The notes below the pieces were generated by a model. The model did not search any database. It saw nothing but the letters and a program-made list of their open reading frames with translations, and was not told the DNA's origin. DNA of 64,000 bases, taken from positions 92,839 through 156,838 of the forward strand of contig NZ_VKNW01000010.1 in the NCBI RefSeq assembly GCF_007474535.1, written 5' to 3'. This DNA comes from Chryseobacterium echinoideorum (GTDB lineage: Bacteria; Bacteroidota; Bacteroidia; Flavobacteriales; Weeksellaceae). The stretch's first letter is position 1; each line of letters begins with the position of its first letter. Positions 8,343-16,482 of the stretch are shown one piece after another. The position numbers and the translations under genes were made by a program.

Positions 8343-9095
8343 ATGGAAAATAAAAATACAAGAGACGAAAGCTTAGAAAATACAGAATTACGGATTGATG
8401 AGACTAAACTGCACAACAGTTTAAGACAAAAAACCTGGGACGAAACCATTACCAAAGACAGCTGGATGGTTTTTAAAGTAATGGCGGAATTTGTTGAAGG
8501 CTACGAAAAAATGGCGAAAATTGGTCCGTGTGTTTCAATTTTCGGTTCTGCAAGGCTGAAGCCGGAGAGCAAATACTATCAAATGGCGGTAGAAATCGCA
8601 GAGAAAATTACAAAAATCGGTTTTGGCGTGATCACCGGAGGCGGACCGGGGATTATGGAAGCAGGTAATAAAGGGGCGTACAATGCAGAAGGAAAATCTA
8701 TAGGCTTGAATATTGATCTGCCTTTTGAGCAGCATTTTAATCCTTACATCAACAAAATGTATTCGCTGAATTTTGATTACTTCTTTGTAAGAAAAGTAAT
8801 GTTTGTGAAATACTCGCAGGGCTTTATCGTTATGCCGGGCGGATTTGGAACTCTGGACGAACTTACCGAAGCCATAACTTTAATTCAGACTCTCAAAATA
8901 GGAAGATTTCCGATTGTTTTGGTCGGCACAGAATTTTGGAGCGGTTTACTAGACTGGTTCAAAGCAACATTACTTAAAGAAGGAATGATTTCTGAAGGCG
9001 ATCTTGATCTTTACCGCGTGGTAGATACTGCTGATGAAGCAGTAGCACACATCAAAGCATTCTATGATAAATATTCTGTAAACGTGAATTTTTAA
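8343..9095 (+). CDS. LOG-family TIGR00730 Rossmann-fold protein
   Basis: A 250-residue protein of the lysine-decarboxylase-like/LOG family. It has a Rossmann-type SIFGSARL strand, GVITGGGPGIMEAGNKGA, and the family fingerprint MPGGFGTLDELTEA (about residues 163-176), with the conserved VRKVMFVKYS arginine and lysine. Characterised members are 5'-monophosphate phosphoribohydrolases, and 'lysine decarboxylase' labels are historic errors. Its true nucleotide substrate here is unknown. The gene begins 7 nt after the MurU-like gene and probably shares its transcript. Confidence 0.88.
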   Translation: MENKNTRDESLENTELRIDETKLHNSLRQKTWDETITKDSWMVFKVMAEFVEGYEKMAKIGPCVSIFGSARLKPESKYYQMAVEIAEKITKIGFGVITGGGPGIMEAGNKGAYNAEGKSIGLNIDLPFEQHFNPYINKMYSLNFDYFFVRKVMFVKYSQGFIVMPGGFGTLDELTEAITLIQTLKIGRFPIVLVGTEFWSGLLDWFKATLLKEGMISEGDLDLYRVVDTADEAVAHIKAFYDKYSVNVNF

Positions 9096-9154
9096 TTGGC
9101 ATATTATTTGAGCCTACTATAACTAAGCAATATGCTGAAAATCCAACAATTGAG

Positions 9155-9625
9155 ATGAAAAGATTATTCTATATTTTGAGTGTACTTACATTAACCATAA
9201 TGATGAGTTTTAATGCTGCAGACTTCTATTCTTCTATGACTAAAGTTGATTATATTGACGGAAGCAAGACTTTGAAGTTTACAACAAAGATGAATACAAG
9301 CCATATTTCCGATGCTATAAAAATCAATAGAAATACAGCAGGATTTGAGGCGGAAGTAAAAAAATACGTTAATAACAATTTTGACGTTTTTGTGAATGAT
9401 GCTCCAAAAAATCTGACTTTTACGGGAAGTCAGGTGAGCGGAGAAACAGTTTGGGTTTATTTTGAAACATCCGGAGTTTCTGAAATAAACAGTTTGAAAA
9501 TCAAAAACACGATACTTTTGAGCGCATTTCCTAAGCAGATTAACTTAGTGAATATTGCCTACAAAGGAAATTTAAAAACAATGAATTTCCAACGTGGAAA
9601 GGAGGTGAATGAAGTTATTTTTTAA
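9155..9625 (+). CDS. DUF6702 family exported protein
   Basis: A 156-residue protein with a signal-like N-terminus (MKRLFYILSVLTLTIMMSFN). The body is beta-rich, resembling DUF6702: DFYSSMTKVDYIDGSKTLKF, a central FDVFVND, and VWVYFETSGV. It should be periplasmic. In other Bacteroidetes the family often sits near M1-type peptidases, but none is present here. Function unknown. A strong terminator follows directly. Confidence 0.7.
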   Translation: MKRLFYILSVLTLTIMMSFNAADFYSSMTKVDYIDGSKTLKFTTKMNTSHISDAIKINRNTAGFEAEVKKYVNNNFDVFVNDAPKNLTFTGSQVSGETVWVYFETSGVSEINSLKIKNTILLSAFPKQINLVNIAYKGNLKTMNFQRGKEVNEVIF

Positions 9626-9649
9626 AAGAAATACTTTAAAATAAAAGAG

Positions 9650-9681
9650 AAGTCAGCAATTTCAATATTGCTGACTTTTTT
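9650..9681 (+). terminator. Rho-independent terminator after DUF6702 gene
   Basis: A perfect 11-bp stem, AAGTCAGCAAT (9650-9660) with ATTGCTGACTT (9667-9677), followed by T-rich sequence. Confidence 0.92.
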
Positions 9682-9695
9682 GTTCTAAGCCTTAA

Positions 9696-9723
9696 TAAAA
9701 ATCCCCTTTCTTGAAAGAGGATC
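9696..9723 (-). terminator. Minus-strand terminator behind the 9763-9879 remnant
   Basis: ATCCTCTTTC and GAAAGGGGAT (minus strand, one mismatch) form a stem with a 2-nt loop, followed on the minus strand by TTTTTATT. It closely resembles the terminator at 10855-10884. Confidence 0.65.
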
Positions 9724-9762
9724 TTGTTTTAAAAATGTTTATAAGGATAAATTTTTAGCTTA

Positions 9763-9879
9763 TTATAGTCCATAATAATTTAATGCCTTCTGCTTCAAAG
9801 GATTTTTACTCCATTCTTCCCATTCATTATTATATGGATTATAACCGCACTTTAACGGTCTAGAAACATCTAACCTTTT
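9763..9879 (-). pseudogene. Short gene remnant with no start codon
   Basis: A 38-codon open frame ending at TAA (plus-strand 9763-9765) and preceded in frame by a stop at 9880. It translates to a protein-like tail, LKCGYNPYNNEWEEWSKNPL followed by KQKALNYYGL, with its own terminator just downstream. The only nearby ATG, at about 9883 on the minus strand, is in another frame and reaches a stop after seven codons. It is probably the 3' end of a decayed gene. The family is not recognised. Confidence 0.4.
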
Positions 9880-9930
9880 TCATTCCGTATGTTGTTCTTT
9901 CATTATTTTCAGAGATTATGAGTATCATAT

Positions 9931-10803
9931 TTAACGTTTGAAATAATCCTTATGAATTTTTCTACTATGCCTTAGACTTGGCATACCTATTTTTTTTCGG
10001 TTTCTATTTACTAATGCTGAATCTTTAATTGGTACATTAGAAAAAGTTCCGTATGAGTCTTCGTTGGTCATCAAATTGTACTTATCAATCATTGCTGCAT
10101 AATCTTCCGGAGTACATTCTCCGTTTTTCAAGTATTTGAATAGTTGCTCTTTAAAATAAAGATAAGTTGGGGTATCTCTTGTTGCCATGTGATTGAGCAT
10201 ATTCCCCATAGGCATAAAGATACCGTTATTGCCCCAAAGTCCTATTTTTTGTAGAGACGGAAATCCTACTTCGTTAAATGTTCTGATTAGCAGTTCAGCG
10301 TTTTTCTCATCATTTGTTGCCTGTAGTTTACTATTATAAACCGGAGTCCTGAACTCTTGATTTCTGTAAAAAGCTACAGAGAAAGAATCTACAAGCTTCT
10401 TATCCAAATCTTTTTTCCAGTCGGCAATTTTGTTTTCTATTTCGATACTGTCTATTCCATGCTTTTTATACAAAGCAAAGAAATTTTTATCCATTCTGTT
10501 ATATTTCCAATTGGGTGCAACAAGAGGAATTAATTTATACAGACTTTCTTTACCCCCGAAATCCTTTTGGTATTTATCTGACAGCACAATATATGTCTGG
10601 TATTCATCAATAAGGTAAGAATTGTGGGGACGATACTTTTTAAATAGCTTATGATACATGTTTAAAGCAGCAACCGTATCATTCTTGAAACGATAGATAC
10701 TATCAATCTTATTGACTTTATTGTAATAATTGACATAATTATATTTTCTCGTTTTACAAGAAAATAATAACAAAAAACATAGAAAGAAAATGATTTTATT
10801 CAT
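9931..10803 (-). CDS. Predicted lipoprotein of unknown function
   Basis: About 290 residues when started at MNKIIFFLCFLLLFSC (10803), which places a lipobox cysteine after a 15-residue hydrophobic signal. The upstream ATG at 10839 would bury the signal behind a second hydrophobic run and is less likely. The mature part is helical and charged, with Trp/Tyr-rich stretches (NYVNYYNK, VAPNWKYNRMDKNFFALYKK, RTFNEVGFPSLQKIGLWGNN). No family is recognised. It lies 52 nt beyond the terminator of the cysteine-rich/GLPGLI cluster and is transcribed in the same direction, so it probably has its own promoter. Confidence 0.65.
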   Translation of the reverse strand: MNKIIFFLCFLLLFSCKTRKYNYVNYYNKVNKIDSIYRFKNDTVAALNMYHKLFKKYRPHNSYLIDEYQTYIVLSDKYQKDFGGKESLYKLIPLVAPNWKYNRMDKNFFALYKKHGIDSIEIENKIADWKKDLDKKLVDSFSVAFYRNQEFRTPVYNSKLQATNDEKNAELLIRTFNEVGFPSLQKIGLWGNNGIFMPMGNMLNHMATRDTPTYLYFKEQLFKYLKNGECTPEDYAAMIDKYNLMTNEDSYGTFSNVPIKDSALVNRNRKKIGMPSLRHSRKIHKDYFKR

Positions 10804-10854
10804 ATAAGTTATTATTTTAAGAATCATCAAACTCAACATCTACTTTTTATATAA

Positions 10855-10884
10855 CAAAAAAATCCTCTTTAAAGAAAGAGGATT
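10855..10884 (-). terminator. Terminator of the Cys6-GLPGLI-Cys6 cluster
   Basis: On the minus strand AATCCTCTTT (plus-strand 10875-10884) pairs with AAAGAGGATT (plus-strand 10861-10870) over a 4-nt loop, followed by a run of T. Confidence 0.88.
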
Positions 10885-10896
10885 CCACACTTGCAT

Positions 10897-11376
10897 CTAT
10901 GCACATTCAACTCCGCATTCAAGAGAACAAAGTAAGACGCCTGATGTTGTTGGTTTATCATAACAACCTTTTGTACGATGACATTTTGTTACACATTGTG
11001 TAGGTGTTTCTGCCAAACTTTCTATGCTATTTTCCGGACCTGTTAAAAGTTTCTTTAGATTAGCAACTGTATTCTCAGAAATCTCTTTATCTTCAATTGC
11101 ATAATATGTTGCTATTGGTTTTTCATTTTTATCTAAAACAACTTTAAAATAAAAGCCTTCTCCTTTTGAGTTTTTTTTATAAATTACATAAAAAGCATCT
11201 CCTTTCTGATCAGAGCTTTTACTAAGGATATTGAATTTCTTATTCTTTGGCTCTTCATTTTTTTTGAACGAGCTAAAATATTCCTTATCATTTCCTACTT
11301 TTTCATTATTGTTTGCTTTGACTGTTATAAATGCCAATAATAAAAAAGCCAGTGTCATTAAAATATTTTTTTTCAT
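10897..11376 (-). CDS. Secreted protein with C-terminal six-cysteine domain (copy 2)
   Basis: A 159-residue protein with signal peptide MKKNILMTLAFLLLAFITVKA, a lysine-rich body, and a C-terminal cysteine domain: Cys128, 132, 138, 150, 154, 158 (C-x3-C-x5-C-x11-C-x3-C-x3-C), ending ECGVECA. The gene at 12220-12669 ends in the same six-cysteine pattern and shares CYxKPTxxGxxLC. Their N-terminal bodies are much less alike, so the cysteine domain is what selection keeps. It is probably exported and disulfide-bonded. Possible roles include a small effector or bacteriocin-like peptide, or a structural surface protein. None is proven. It lies 14 nt behind the GLPGLI gene and before a terminator. 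Confidence 0.72.
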   Translation of the reverse strand: MKKNILMTLAFLLLAFITVKANNNEKVGNDKEYFSSFKKNEEPKNKKFNILSKSSDQKGDAFYVIYKKNSKGEGFYFKVVLDKNEKPIATYYAIEDKEISENTVANLKKLLTGPENSIESLAETPTQCVTKCHRTKGCYDKPTTSGVLLCSLECGVECA

Positions 11377-11390
11377 AATGTTAGATTGTT

Positions 11391-12218
11391 TTAAAGTTCA
11401 ATTTTGTTTTCTCTTTTATACTGTTCGATCATTTTCTTTTGAGTTTCGCCAAGCATTTTTTTCATATCAACGATATTACCATTTGCATCCTTTTTTTCAT
11501 AAATTTGATGAGTATTCATCAATTCAAACATTCTTTTCAAGGGTGCCTGAGCATGACTCTTCCTCATTTCGACAAATTTCTCTTTTGTCGTTTCAATATA
11601 CTTCCCTTTGGTAATGCGGTCGTTAATAGAGATTTTTTTCTCTTTAGAAATACCGACTGCTAAAAAATGATGATCCATTTTTTCATCAAAAATTTCAAGA
11701 ATTAAGCCGGGTAATCCAAAAAATTTATATGGTCCGTCCTGAATTGGAATTTCTGCTGTGAAATAAGCTTTATAGCTTCTGCCTGCATATATTACAGTTG
11801 CCGAAAGCACCTGAAATCCCATAATCTCTTTATTTTCTTTACTAATATTCCACTTAAGTTCGGGGTTTTCGTTATACTTAAATTCATGTTCATCAAATTC
11901 ATCAGAATAATAAGTAATTTCTTTATTTAATACATTCTTTTTAATAAAGCAGCCAAGCAGATCAGCAGGTAAGGCTTTAAAATTAATTTTCTTACCTTGT
12001 TTTTCATCTGCTGCCATAATAGAATCGCATAAATAAGGTGCCTCACTGAAAAAAGTAGAATAATCTTCCTCAATATTCAAAAACGTATTCTGAGAAATTA
12101 TTTTTGTGCTGTCTTTTTCTGCATGCTTGAAATAAGCATATTGAACAACAAATGATTGCCCTTTTGCACAAAAAATAGAATTAAAAAAAAGCAAAAGTAA
12201 TAGGGAAGTATTTTTCAT
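11391..12218 (-). CDS. GLPGLI family secreted protein
   Basis: A 275-residue exported protein with signal MKNTSLLLLLFFNSIFCAKGQ and the family-defining GPYKFFGLPGLILEI near residues 163-177. The TAEIPIQDGPYKF lead-in and the KFVEMRK region are typical. GLPGLI proteins (TIGR01200) are Bacteroidetes-specific, periplasmic or surface, and of unknown function. Its ATG begins 1 nt after the stop of the upstream cysteine-rich gene, and a paralogue of that gene follows 14 nt downstream. This makes a tight three-gene unit and implies that the proteins act together. Confidence 0.88.
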   Translation of the reverse strand: MKNTSLLLLLFFNSIFCAKGQSFVVQYAYFKHAEKDSTKIISQNTFLNIEEDYSTFFSEAPYLCDSIMAADEKQGKKINFKALPADLLGCFIKKNVLNKEITYYSDEFDEHEFKYNENPELKWNISKENKEIMGFQVLSATVIYAGRSYKAYFTAEIPIQDGPYKFFGLPGLILEIFDEKMDHHFLAVGISKEKKISINDRITKGKYIETTKEKFVEMRKSHAQAPLKRMFELMNTHQIYEKKDANGNIVDMKKMLGETQKKMIEQYKRENKIEL

Positions 12219-12219
12219 G

Positions 12220-12669
12220 TTAAGCTCCGCTACATTCTAAAGTACAATCCAATGCACATAATGCTGTACCCACTTCAGTAGGTTTGTTATAGCAATCCCA
12301 TTTAGCTGTACATTTTGAAACACAATTACCAATAGTCAACACAGGTCCCGATGCCCCACCTCGTAAAGAATTCGCAGATGAAATAATTTGTAAAAGATTT
12401 GTTCTTATATTTTCTTTATTAGCAGAAAATAATTTTTCTAAACTTTTGTCACCCCCTAAAACTTCCACAGAAAAAGATGTCACTTTACCTAAAAAACCTT
12501 CTCCGACAGACACTTTTAAATCATACACTTTATCATTATACTTTTTCTGTATAATTACGGTATTGATTTTAATCTCTTTGAGTTCGTTTTTATAAATAAG
12601 CAAATTATCACCGCAATAGTGAAAACTAAAAACCAATAGAGCTAAAAATAAAAAAAATTGTTTTTTCAT
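12220..12669 (-). CDS. Secreted protein with C-terminal six-cysteine domain (copy 1)
   Basis: A 149-residue protein with a hydrophobic export signal (MKKQFFLFLALLVFSFHYCG). The Cys at residue 19 could make it a lipoprotein, but the lipobox is poor. The C-terminus repeats the neighbour's pattern: Cys116, 120, 126, 138, 142, 146, with CVSKCTAKWDCYNKPTEVG and LECSGA at the end. It is the first gene of the Cys6-GLPGLI-Cys6 unit, with 1 nt to the next ATG. No known family is recognised. Even cysteine number, exact spacing conservation and secretion point to a disulfide-stabilised fold. Confidence 0.72.
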   Translation of the reverse strand: MKKQFFLFLALLVFSFHYCGDNLLIYKNELKEIKINTVIIQKKYNDKVYDLKVSVGEGFLGKVTSFSVEVLGGDKSLEKLFSANKENIRTNLLQIISSANSLRGGASGPVLTIGNCVSKCTAKWDCYNKPTEVGTALCALDCTLECSGA

Positions 12670-12863
12670 AATAATTAATATTATAGTTAAATTTAAGTTT
12701 AAATATTGCTAATGAATTACGTACTTCATCAACTTTTTTCATCAGTACTGATAGGTCAAAGATGAAAAATATTTTTAATTTTCAGGCGTGAAATATTTGC
12801 GTTTTTTTTGTAATTTTTTGGTTTAATTTGAGCAAAATTTTAGATATTTGTACAAAAATCACA

Positions 12864-13241
12864 ATGATACATGAAAAATTAAGAACTATCAGAAAGCAAA
12901 AAGGCATATCCCAGGAAAAAATGGCAAAAATATTATCAACAGATACCTCTAATTATTCACGAAAAGAACGTGGAGAAACCAAGATATACGATGATGAATG
13001 GGAGAAGATTGCACAAGCACTTGAAGTTCCTGTAGAGGAACTGAAGGAAAGCCCAAAAAATTTAATTAAAAACGATAATTCTACTTTTAATGATAATTCA
13101 GGGAATTATAATCAATATTATTCATATCCTAATCATTTAGACGATTATATAACCCTGCTTAAAGAACAAAACCAATTGCTAAAGGAAGAAAATTCAACAC
13201 TTAAAAATGATCTTGAAATTGCCAAGGGAAATAACAAGTAA
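12864..13241 (+). CDS. XRE-family helix-turn-helix regulator with C-terminal coiled coil
   Basis: The likely start is MIHEKLRTIRKQKGISQ at 12864. The ATG-like extension from 12828 adds residues foreign to the family. Residues 1-65 form a Cro/CI-type HTH (KGISQEKMAKILSTDTSNYS recognition region, EWEKIAQALEVPVEEL). An Asn/Tyr-rich linker and a coiled coil (LLKEQNQLLKEENSTLKNDL) follow. This layout is common in single-gene flavobacterial regulators. It is transcribed away from the cysteine-rich cluster and could regulate it, but this is only proximity. The remnant at 4764-5006 is of the same type. Confidence 0.85.
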   Translation: MIHEKLRTIRKQKGISQEKMAKILSTDTSNYSRKERGETKIYDDEWEKIAQALEVPVEELKESPKNLIKNDNSTFNDNSGNYNQYYSYPNHLDDYITLLKEQNQLLKEENSTLKNDLEIAKGNNK

Positions 13242-13275
13242 TAGAATAGAAAATTATTCATCCTAGTTTAAAAAC

Positions 13276-13312
13276 ATAAAAAAGTCCGTTTCATTATTGG
13301 TGAAACGGACTT
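13276..13312 (-). terminator. serS terminator (possibly bidirectional)
   Basis: A perfect 12-bp stem, AAGTCCGTTTCA (13282-13293) with TGAAACGGACTT (13301-13312). On the minus strand it is followed by six T, which suits serS. On the plus strand the T run is weak, but the hairpin could also stop the XRE gene transcript. Confidence 0.88.
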
Positions 13313-13334
13313 CTTATTGGTAAGCAAAAAGGTT

Positions 13335-14603
13335 TTAGTTAATCAAATCAAATTTTGCATATTCAGCAATTTTCTTTGGAAGTTTTATTCCTCTTTCTGT
13401 CTGGTTGTTCTCCAGTAAAGCCGCCATAATTCTTGGCAGTGCCATTGCAGAACCATTCAATGTGTGAACCAACTGAGATTTTCCGTCTGCTTTATAACGG
13501 CATTTCAATCTGTTCGCCTGAAAAGTTTCAAAATTGGAAACAGAGCTTACTTCAAGCCATTTCTCCTGTGCCGCACTCCATACTTCAAAATCGTATGTCA
13601 TAGCTGAAGCAAAACCTGTATCTCCGCCACACAGTCTTAGAACTCTGTATGGAAGCTCCAGATCTTCCAGAATATCTTTAATATGGTCTACCATCTCTTC
13701 CAGAACAGCGTAAGAATTTTCAGGTTTTTCAAGCCTTACTATTTCTACTTTTTCAAACTGATGAAGACGATTCAGACCTCTTACATGAGCTCCGTAACTT
13801 CCTGCTTCTCTTCTATAGCATTGAGAGAACGCCGTATTTTTAATAGGAAGGTCTTTTTCATCCAGTAAAACATCGCGGTAAAGATTGGTTACCGGAACTT
13901 CGGCAGTAGGAATTAGGTATAAATCATCAAGACCAATGTGATACATCTGCCCTTCTTTATCCGGCAATTGTCCCGTTCCGTATCCGGAAGCTTCGTTTAC
14001 CACATGAGGAGGATTAACTTCCTCATAACCTGCATCTACATTTTTATCTAGGAAATATTGCACCAAAGCTCTCTGCAATCTCGCTCCCTTTCCGAGATAA
14101 ACCGGAAACCCTGCTCCGGCAATCTTTACTCCCAGTTCAAAATCAATCAGATTATATTTTTTTGCCAGCTCCCAGTGAGGAATAGCTCCTTCACCTAAAC
14201 CTTCAACATCATGAGACTGATAAATAATTTCGTTATCGTCAGCAGAAACTCCGTTTTTTACCAGTTCGTTGGGAATATTGGGAATTTGATAAAGAATGTC
14301 AAGTAAAGCTTTTTCTTTAATTTCTAACTGAGACTGCAATTCTTTGCTCGACTCTTTATACTGCGCTGTTTTAGATTTGGATGCTTCGGCTTCTTCTTTT
14401 TTTCCTTCTTTCATCAGCATACCAATCTCTTTAGAGATTTTATTGATTTCTGACAATTGGGAATCTAATTCAAACTGAATTTTTTTTCTTTGTTCATCGG
14501 TAGCAATAGCTTCATCTACCAGATCAAGATGCCTGAACTGTCTTTTCTTAAGACCTTCTAAAACGCGTTCTTTATTGTCGCGCAAAAACTGAACCTGTAA
14601 CAT
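13335..14603 (-). CDS. serS: Seryl-tRNA synthetase
   Basis: Class II aminoacyl-tRNA synthetase of 422 residues, the usual bacterial length. The N-terminal helical hairpin arm that grips tRNA-Ser spans about residues 25-105. The catalytic domain shows TAEVPVTNLYRD, motif 2 CYRREAGSYGAHVRGLNRLH with FEKVE, the serine site SAMTYDFEVWSAAQEKWLEV, and motif 3 LNGSAMALPRIMAALLENNQ. All parts are intact. It stands alone between a terminator and a lipoprotein gene. Confidence 0.97.
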   Translation of the reverse strand: MLQVQFLRDNKERVLEGLKKRQFRHLDLVDEAIATDEQRKKIQFELDSQLSEINKISKEIGMLMKEGKKEEAEASKSKTAQYKESSKELQSQLEIKEKALLDILYQIPNIPNELVKNGVSADDNEIIYQSHDVEGLGEGAIPHWELAKKYNLIDFELGVKIAGAGFPVYLGKGARLQRALVQYFLDKNVDAGYEEVNPPHVVNEASGYGTGQLPDKEGQMYHIGLDDLYLIPTAEVPVTNLYRDVLLDEKDLPIKNTAFSQCYRREAGSYGAHVRGLNRLHQFEKVEIVRLEKPENSYAVLEEMVDHIKDILEDLELPYRVLRLCGGDTGFASAMTYDFEVWSAAQEKWLEVSSVSNFETFQANRLKCRYKADGKSQLVHTLNGSAMALPRIMAALLENNQTERGIKLPKKIAEYAKFDLIN

Positions 14604-14692
14604 TTGTTGTGGGTGTTAGATGTTTGTTGTTGGGTGTTGCATAATTCTACCATCATGCTTCCATCATCCAACAGAATTTTGCAAATTTAAGA

Positions 14693-15199
14693 TTATTTTA
14701 CAATTGTAACTATATTTGGCTGATCCGCCGTTTTTGAAAATTTCAAAACTTTGTTATAATATACCTCCGAAACCTCAAAAACCGCCGGCGTCATTCTGTA
14801 GAAAATCTGCAGAGTATCTCTTTCTACAGGAGCAAATTCTGTATTCGATATTTTCTTTGTCAAAGAAAACTGTATTTCAGAACGGTAGATTTTGTTTCCG
14901 TCTGCTGATTCTGAAACCAATTGTCTTGTAGCTCCCGCAAGATATTCCATATAATACGTAGAATCAGAAAGCATCTGTCTTGAAAAATTGACATTGGCTA
15001 CATCAGTAGGAGCAAGCTCATCATTCCACGTAATCCCGGAATAAGATCCGACTTTGGTGGGATTTACCAAATCTTTTCCCGAAGCATCTTTCATAAAAAT
15101 CTGCAGTTTCTGATCTATTTTCTGCAGAGAATCTTCGTCACTTCCGCAACTTACCAATGCAAAACCAATGAATATATAAGCAAGAAAATGTTTCTTCAT
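14693..15199 (-). CDS. Predicted lipoprotein, function unknown
   Basis: A 168-residue protein with a signal peptide ending in the lipobox ALVSC (Cys18). This is followed by GSDED, an acidic stretch of the kind associated with export of lipoproteins to the cell surface in Bacteroidetes. The mature domain has about 145 residues of mixed strands (SGITWNDELAPTDVANVNFS, RSEIQFSLTKK, TLQIFYRMTPAVFEVSEVYYN). No family is recognised. Coding density and an intact frame argue for a real gene. It lies 14 nt downstream of the flippase and may be co-transcribed with it. Confidence 0.7.
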   Translation of the reverse strand: MKKHFLAYIFIGFALVSCGSDEDSLQKIDQKLQIFMKDASGKDLVNPTKVGSYSGITWNDELAPTDVANVNFSRQMLSDSTYYMEYLAGATRQLVSESADGNKIYRSEIQFSLTKKISNTEFAPVERDTLQIFYRMTPAVFEVSEVYYNKVLKFSKTADQPNIVTIVK

Positions 15200-15213
15200 G
15201 ATACAAAGTTACT

Positions 15214-16461
15214 TTATTTTAGTTTTCGGAGATAATTCAAAAAAGAAAACATCAGAAAAAATCCCATCAAAGTAAGTGATATACTCATTGCTACTGCCAT
15301 TCCTTCAAGTCCGCCTTTGGGTACCAGTAAAAATGCAAAAAAACTTAAAATAATGATAGAAAGAGCAGAATACAGGGTGTTTTTTTTCATCATACCGACC
15401 GCCGCCAAAAGATTTCCGTATAAATTTCTCAGCAGCATGCTTCCGCAAAATGCCAGAAGAAACAAAGAGAAAACGAAAGAATTATCCATATATTCAGCTC
15501 CAAAAAATATCTTCATGATAAATCCGCTCAAGAAATATCCGGAAATAAATATTGCTGCTGAAACCGGAATAAAAATTTTGTAATAATTAAATATATAATT
15601 TTTTAGAAAAACTTTATTTCTGAAGTTTTTTGCCAAAACAGGATAATCACTCTGCAGAAAAGAAAGTGCCAGAAAAGTAATGTTGGAAGGAATAAGAATA
15701 GCAATTTTATAATTGGCAACTGCATTTTCATCTTTAAAAAAGCTCAACAGGAGAATATCCGCAGAAAAAAAGGCATCGGAAAGCAAAGCTGTAGAAGATG
15801 CATGTAGCGCAAAAGACCAAATTTCTTTTTTACCGAACTGATGTAAATCTGGAGCAGCATTTTTAATTGATCCCTGAAACCAAAAAAGCGAAATAAAGGG
15901 TGCCAATGCATTGGCAATCAGATAACCCAAAAGTCCCCAATAATAAGTAAACAACAGCATCATCAGTAATCCGGAAATATTAACGACATTATTCATTCTT
16001 GCAAAATCTCTGTTTTTAAAATGAATACGTCTTTCGGACTGAATATGATAGAAAAAGTAAACTCCTACCAAACGGATCGTAAAAAATGAAAAAATCAAAA
16101 ATATTTGAGAATACTGATTAATGTACACGAAAGCAAAAAGAAAGAATACAATACTCAATAACAGTTGATTAATAAATCCTTTTTTGAAAAGGTAATCAGA
16201 CAGTTCGCTTTTGGCTTTTTCATCATCACATAAAGATCCGAATCTCATGAGGCTTTGCGTACTTCCAAAACCACTGAATGGAGAGAAAACAGCAAAAACC
16301 GTTGCCGCAATAGTAAGAACCCCAAATTCGTTTTCAGGTAAAATCCTGACCATCAAAACGGAACCTGCAAAAGCGCAAATTTTAGCAATCAGCAAAGACA
16401 AAAACACAAACTGACCGTTGTTCCTGAGAAATGCTTTTATAAAATCTAACAAACTTTTCAT
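15214..16461 (-). CDS. Wzx-type polysaccharide flippase
   Basis: A 415-residue polytopic protein with about 12 hydrophobic helices, starting MKSLLDFIKAFLRNNGQFVF. The first-helix pair SVLMVRILPENEFGVLTIAA and GSTQSLMRFG are typical of the polysaccharide transport/MATE-like (PST) family that moves undecaprenyl-linked oligosaccharides across the inner membrane. It lies in a co-directional group with a GT4 glycosyltransferase (21 nt upstream) and an FkbM methyltransferase, which supports a surface-glycan role. The glycan itself is unknown. Confidence 0.85.
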   Translation of the reverse strand: MKSLLDFIKAFLRNNGQFVFLSLLIAKICAFAGSVLMVRILPENEFGVLTIAATVFAVFSPFSGFGSTQSLMRFGSLCDDEKAKSELSDYLFKKGFINQLLLSIVFFLFAFVYINQYSQIFLIFSFFTIRLVGVYFFYHIQSERRIHFKNRDFARMNNVVNISGLLMMLLFTYYWGLLGYLIANALAPFISLFWFQGSIKNAAPDLHQFGKKEIWSFALHASSTALLSDAFFSADILLLSFFKDENAVANYKIAILIPSNITFLALSFLQSDYPVLAKNFRNKVFLKNYIFNYYKIFIPVSAAIFISGYFLSGFIMKIFFGAEYMDNSFVFSLFLLAFCGSMLLRNLYGNLLAAVGMMKKNTLYSALSIIILSFFAFLLVPKGGLEGMAVAMSISLTLMGFFLMFSFLNYLRKLK

Positions 16462-16482
16462 TTTAAAACGGTCAAAAGATTT

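Noticed and set aside
12828..12863. Upstream extension of the XRE gene (MSKILDICTKIT)
   Set aside because: XRE proteins begin at or near MIHEKLRTIRK. The added residues have no HTH character, so the later ATG was chosen.
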